From: Citricoccus zhacaiensis
Lineage (GTDB): Bacteria; Actinomycetota; Actinomycetes; Actinomycetales; Micrococcaceae
DNA length: 64,000 bases
Assembly: GCF_014645315.1 (NCBI RefSeq)
Contig: NZ_BMLQ01000010.1
Location: forward strand, 52,878 to 116,877
Direction of reading: 5' to 3'
A program made the position numbers and the translations under genes. Shown piece after piece: positions 61,062 to 64,000 of this stretch. Each line of letters begins with the position of its first letter. Positions within the stretch are counted from its first letter, which is position 1. Under the pieces are notes generated by a model. It had not been told where the DNA came from and searched no databases. It worked only from the letters and a program-made list of their open reading frames with translations.

Positions 61062-61718
61062 TCAGGGGCCGGTGAAGGCGGGGAGGAACTGGATGAAGAC
61101 GGAGCCGGCGACGCCGACGTAGACGACGGCGATGAGGGTCCCGGCCCAGCCGGTGGCGAACCGGGCCACCGCCGGCGGGGCGGGGATCACGCCGTGGGCG
61201 AGGTTGCGGGCGGTGAGCAGGATGAACAGCGGGATCATGGCCGCCCAGACGATCATGCAGTACAGGCACAGGATGTAGATCTCGTACAGGGCTTGGAACC
61301 AGAGCCAGGTCACGAAGGCCATCCCTAGGGTGACCCCGGCCTGCAGTCCGGCCCAGTACCACCGGCCGGGTCGGGCCCCGGAGAGCACCACCATCGCGGT
61401 GGCCAGGACCACGGCGAAAGCGACGATGCCGATCAGCGGGTTGGGGAACCCGAATAGCTCGGACTGCCAGGTGCCCATCACCCGCCCGCAGGACACCCAG
61501 GGGTTGATGTCACAACTGGTGACGTGGCCAGGGTTCTCGTACAGGGCCAGGCGCTCGAGCACGAGGATGGCCGAGGCGATCCAGCCCACGGCTCCGGTGA
61601 CCAACAGGATCAGCCCGAAGGTCCGATGGTCGGCGAACCAGGCCCGGGCGGGTGCCATCGCTGCTGGCGAGGGGGATGGCTTCGAGGGATGGGTGGAAAT
61701 GGTCGAGCGTTCGGTCAT
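61062..61718 (-). CDS. VKOR-family protein (copy 2)
   Basis: 218 aa from ATG at 61718. 'SCDINPWVSC' and 'CLYC' cysteines are conserved as in copy 1 at 52341. The N-terminal ~28 residues are Ser/Pro-rich. It follows a DsbA-like gene by 60 bp and a ccdA-like gene further upstream, so it is probably the quinone-linked oxidant for that DsbA-like protein. Confidence 0.93.
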   Translation of the reverse strand: MTERSTISTHPSKPSPSPAAMAPARAWFADHRTFGLILLVTGAVGWIASAILVLERLALYENPGHVTSCDINPWVSCGRVMGTWQSELFGFPNPLIGIVAFAVVLATAMVVLSGARPGRWYWAGLQAGVTLGMAFVTWLWFQALYEIYILCLYCMIVWAAMIPLFILLTARNLAHGVIPAPPAVARFATGWAGTLIAVVYVGVAGSVFIQFLPAFTGP

Positions 61719-61778
61719 GGTGGAGGGCTTTTTCTGGTCTCGGTCCACGGTCAGAAGGCGTTGCCGGCGGCAAGCCAC

Positions 61779-62516
61779 CTAGTCCTGGACAGCGGCTTCA
61801 ACGGCGGCGGTGAACTCTTCCAGGGTGGACGGGGCGAGCTGCTCGCCGTCGAGGTAGAACGTCGGGGTCCCGGAGACTCCCAAGGCGGTGCCGTCGGCGA
61901 CATCAAGCTCAACACGTTCCCGGGTCGCCGGATCCGCCACGGCGGCATCGTAGGCAGCCATGTCCAGGCCGAGGTCCTCGGCATAGCCGCGGAACACATC
62001 GCTGCGGTCCTCCGTGGTGTGGCTCCACTCGGTCTGGGTCTCGAACATCCGCTGATACATCGGCTCGTAAGCATCCTGCTGGGCAGCGGCCTCCACAGCC
62101 ACGGCCGCGGTGACCGAGTTCGGGTGGCCCGGCAGCGGGAAGTAACGGTTCACGAAGGTGACGGTGTCCGCATACTCCGCCCGTAACTCCTCGACAAAGG
62201 GATAGGCCGCGGCGCAGCCCTCACATTCGAAGTCCAGGAACTCCACCAGCACGGCCTTCTCGTTCGGCGCCTGGGAGAGCACCCGGCTGTTCTCCCGGAC
62301 CAGCTGCCCGCCCTCTTGGCTCGGTTGTCCGGATTCCTGACCGGTGGACGCGCTGGCGTCTTGCGGTGGGGTGGTGGTGGCGCCGCGGGCCACGAAATAG
62401 CCGATGGTGCCGCCGACGATGACCAGGGCCAGCAGGACCCAGACCACGATCTTGGCCCGGCGCTGCCGGGACGGGGCGGAGTCGGCCTTGGTCGGGGTGG
62501 GGTCGGTGGAAGTCAT
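61779..62516 (-). CDS. Membrane-anchored DsbA-like thiol oxidoreductase
   Basis: 245 aa. Basic N-terminus, one membrane anchor (about residues 24-46), a low-complexity linker, then a thioredoxin-4 fold with active site CxxC in 'DFECEGCAAAYPF' (near residues 96-99) and cis-Pro in 'SGTPTFYLDG'. It introduces disulfides into exported proteins and would be reoxidised by the adjacent VKOR. Lies 46 bp after ccdA copy 2. Confidence 0.92.
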   Translation of the reverse strand: MTSTDPTPTKADSAPSRQRRAKIVVWVLLALVIVGGTIGYFVARGATTTPPQDASASTGQESGQPSQEGGQLVRENSRVLSQAPNEKAVLVEFLDFECEGCAAAYPFVEELRAEYADTVTFVNRYFPLPGHPNSVTAAVAVEAAAQQDAYEPMYQRMFETQTEWSHTTEDRSDVFRGYAEDLGLDMAAYDAAVADPATRERVELDVADGTALGVSGTPTFYLDGEQLAPSTLEEFTAAVEAAVQD

Positions 62517-62562
62517 GGTCGGTCCTATCCGGTCGGGTGTGGTCTCGAGAGTAGGGAGGGGT

Positions 62563-63312
62563 TTAGACGGGGGTGGTGAAGGTGCCGGCGAGGTTCTGCA
62601 GCTGGTAGATCCACAGGGTCCAGATCCCGGTGACCATCAGGACCCCGACGAGCACCAGCAGGATTCCGCCGATGATGTTGAAGGCCCGGATGTGACGGCG
62701 GACGAAGCCCAGGGTGCGGGTGACCCAGTCCAGGCCCATCGCGACCAGCACGAAGGGGATGCCCAACCCGAGGCAGTAGAGGAAGCCCAGCAGGGCCCCG
62801 CGCCAGGGGTCCCCGGTGGTGGTGCTCAATGCCAGCACGGCGCTCAGGGTGGGGCCCATGCAGGGGGTCCAGCCGAGGCCGAAGACCACTCCGAGCAGCG
62901 GAGCGCCGGCGATGCCGGTCTTCGGCTGGAAGGACATCTTCTTGGTGCCCTGCAGAAAGGGCAGCCAGCCGACCAACACCAGGCCCATGAGAACGACGAA
63001 TACCCCCAGGATCCGGATCAGCAGGTCCTGCCACTGCAGCAGCCAACCACCGATCACTCCGAAGGCGGCCCCGTAGGCGGTGAAGACCGCGGCGAAACCG
63101 AGGATAAACAGTCCCACCCCGGTCATCACCCGGCGCCGGTTGTCTTCCCGGCGCGGGTCGGCTAACCCGGAGACGTAGCCGAGGTAGCCGGGGACCAGGG
63201 GAAGAATGCAGGGGGAGAGGAAGGAGACCAGGCCGGCCACCGCGGCCAGTGGCATGGCGACCAGCAGGGCCCCGGACTGGACCGTTTCGGCAAAGAATCC
63301 GCCGATGCTCAT
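62563..63312 (-). CDS. ccdA: CcdA-type thiol-disulfide electron carrier (copy 2)
   Basis: 249 aa from ATG at 63312. Six membrane segments with cysteines in '[12 protein letters not shown]' and '[11 protein letters not shown]'. Very similar to copy 1 at 33483-34226, including both ends. Here it heads a ccdA/dsbA-like/VKOR operon, so the module has both a reducing and an oxidising arm. Divergent from cmtR, with 155 bp between starts. Confidence 0.93.
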   Translation of the reverse strand: MSIGGFFAETVQSGALLVAMPLAAVAGLVSFLSPCILPLVPGYLGYVSGLADPRREDNRRRVMTGVGLFILGFAAVFTAYGAAFGVIGGWLLQWQDLLIRILGVFVVLMGLVLVGWLPFLQGTKKMSFQPKTGIAGAPLLGVVFGLGWTPCMGPTLSAVLALSTTTGDPWRGALLGFLYCLGLGIPFVLVAMGLDWVTRTLGFVRRHIRAFNIIGGILLVLVGVLMVTGIWTLWIYQLQNLAGTFTTPV

Positions 63313-63438
63313 GCTGCCCTCCCGAGGGGCGTCCTCCGGAGACCAGGATGAAGTGGGGGGCGTCGGTGACAGGCGGTCACGTACGGTCCTCTCTGCTACG
63401 GCGTGCGGGGCTCCGCATCGGCCGGGGCCCCGCACGAC

Positions 63439-63460
63439 ACTACATCAGGTGCTGTATAGT
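63439..63460 (+). promoter_or_regulatory. Operator-like dyad upstream of cmtR
   Basis: ACTACA-N8-TGTATAGT, imperfect inverted repeat ending 7 bp before the cmtR ATG. ArsR-family sensors usually repress their own promoter through such a site. Confidence 0.55.
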
Positions 63461-63467
63461 TCAGCGC

Positions 63468-63830
63468 ATGCTGACTATTGCCACGCGACTGGATGTGATG
63501 CACCGGCTGGGGCGGGCGATGGCCGATCCCACTCGGTCCCGGATTCTACTGTCCCTGCTGGAGTGCCCGGGATATCCGGCGGAGTTGGCCCGGGATCTGG
63601 GGTTGAGTCGGTCGAACGTGTCCAACCACCTGACCTGCCTGCGGGACTGCGGGATCGTGGCCGTCGCGCCCGAGGGGCGCCGCACCCGGTACGCGATCGC
63701 CGATGCACACCTGACCCGCGCGCTGACCGCCCTAGTCGAGGTGACCCTGGCCGTGGATGCCTCCGCCCCGTGCATGGACCCGGGCTGCTCGGTGCCCGGG
63801 TGCTGCGACGCAGCGCAGGCGGCCTCGTGA
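63468..63830 (+). CDS. cmtR: CmtR-type Cd(II)/Pb(II)-sensing ArsR-family repressor
   Basis: 120 aa from ATG at 63468. Matches Mycobacterium tuberculosis CmtR in order: 'RLGRAMADPTRSRIL', 'GLSRSNVSNHLTCLRDCGIV' with the two ligand cysteines (CxxxC near 56-60) and a third in 'SAPCMDPGC' near 102. The C-terminus has further cysteines ('GCSVPGCCD'). It should repress itself and the P-type ATPase that overlaps its stop by 4 bp. Confidence 0.93.
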   Translation: MLTIATRLDVMHRLGRAMADPTRSRILLSLLECPGYPAELARDLGLSRSNVSNHLTCLRDCGIVAVAPEGRRTRYAIADAHLTRALTALVEVTLAVDASAPCMDPGCSVPGCCDAAQAAS

Positions 63831-64000
63831 GTGATGCATGCTGCAGCGCCGCGGAGACCACTGGGGGCGCATCCGAGGAGGCCGAGGCGCACCGGCCGTG
63901 GTGGCGAGATGCGGCCATCCTGCTCCCGGTGCTCTCCGGGGTGGCCTTCCTGACCGGGCTGGTCCTGGAGTGGTCCGGGGCCGGCGTCGCGGCCACGGTG
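63827..64000 (+). CDS. cadA: P-type heavy-metal (Cd/Zn/Pb) ATPase, N-terminal part (runs off window)
   Basis: GTG at 63827 overlaps the cmtR stop; 58 codons are present. It begins 'VSDACCSAAETT', a short Cys-containing N-terminus in place of a full HMA domain, then the first hydrophobic segment 'ILLPVLSGVAFLTGLVLEW'. The catalytic domains lie outside the window. Identification rests on this N-terminal pattern and on coupling to cmtR. Confidence 0.75.
   Translation, partial: MSDACCSAAETTGGASEEAEAHRPWWRDAAILLPVLSGVAFLTGLVLEWSGAGVAATV

Overview
This is 64 kb of high-GC DNA from an actinobacterium, most likely a member of the Micrococcales (Micrococcaceae-like). Supporting this are GTG/TTG starts with short overlaps, a mycobacterial-type LexA box, arsenate reductases of the kind that use mycothiol in actinobacteria, VKOR-based disulfide formation and a CmtR-type cadmium/lead sensor. 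Two partition loci (a ParA 3' end plus ParB-like partner at the left edge, and an IS-damaged ParA remnant with a ribbon-helix-helix partner near 55 kb) and the lack of housekeeping or RNA genes suggest a metal-resistance plasmid or a plasmid-derived island. The family and genus are inferred, not proven. No rRNA, tRNA or CRISPR array was seen.

Layout. 0-2.4 kb: partition genes, an array of phased 8-bp repeats, and an Orc1/Cdc6-like AAA ATPase. 2.6-23.6 kb: an SOS module (HMCES/YedK, a small ORF, umuC, umuD, LexA box) whose HMCES gene is split after codon 9 by an 18.2-kb element (about 3355-21562). The element has a Tn554-like recombinase set at its left end (tyrosine recombinase, small HTH protein, zinc-ribbon integrase-like protein) and carries a pstSCAB phosphate operon with an orphan response regulator, plus a large arsenic cluster: two ArsR, an ArsR-ArsC fusion, two flavoproteins, Acr3, three further ArsC-type proteins, a thioredoxin reductase and an ArsK-like MFS pump. 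A truncated second arsenite-transporter gene lies at the right end.

23.7-53 kb: a copper and envelope-redox region. It has two OmpR-type two-component systems; a minus-strand operon of multicopper oxidase, CcdA, TlpA/ResA, ResB and CcsB; CsoR-controlled CopZ, CopB-type and CopA-type ATPases; two DUF305 proteins; a Csp-like copper storage protein; an NlpC/P60 hydrolase; a gamma-glutamyltransferase; two DUF418-like acyltransferase-family membrane proteins; and a VKOR protein. An 11-bp tandem repeat occurs in three promoter regions here and looks like a response-regulator box. 53-58.5 kb: a lipoprotein, an IS5-family element, a parA remnant with its partner, and a second, uninterrupted HMCES-umuC-umuD module in the same orientation. 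58.5-64 kb: a putative toxin-antitoxin pair, small membrane proteins, a second CcdA/DsbA-like/VKOR thiol module, and cmtR followed by the start of a P-type ATPase gene that runs off the window.

How the genes fit together: phosphate uptake through Pst should limit arsenate entry. ArsC proteins with thiol recycling reduce arsenate, and Acr3 and the MFS pump export the products. Copper is chaperoned, exported, oxidised and stored while CcdA, TlpA and VKOR handle thiol redox outside the membrane. The plasmid-borne SOS genes add translesion synthesis and abasic-site protection. The two directly repeated SOS modules bracket the copper region, so the whole block could be deleted or amplified by homologous recombination.
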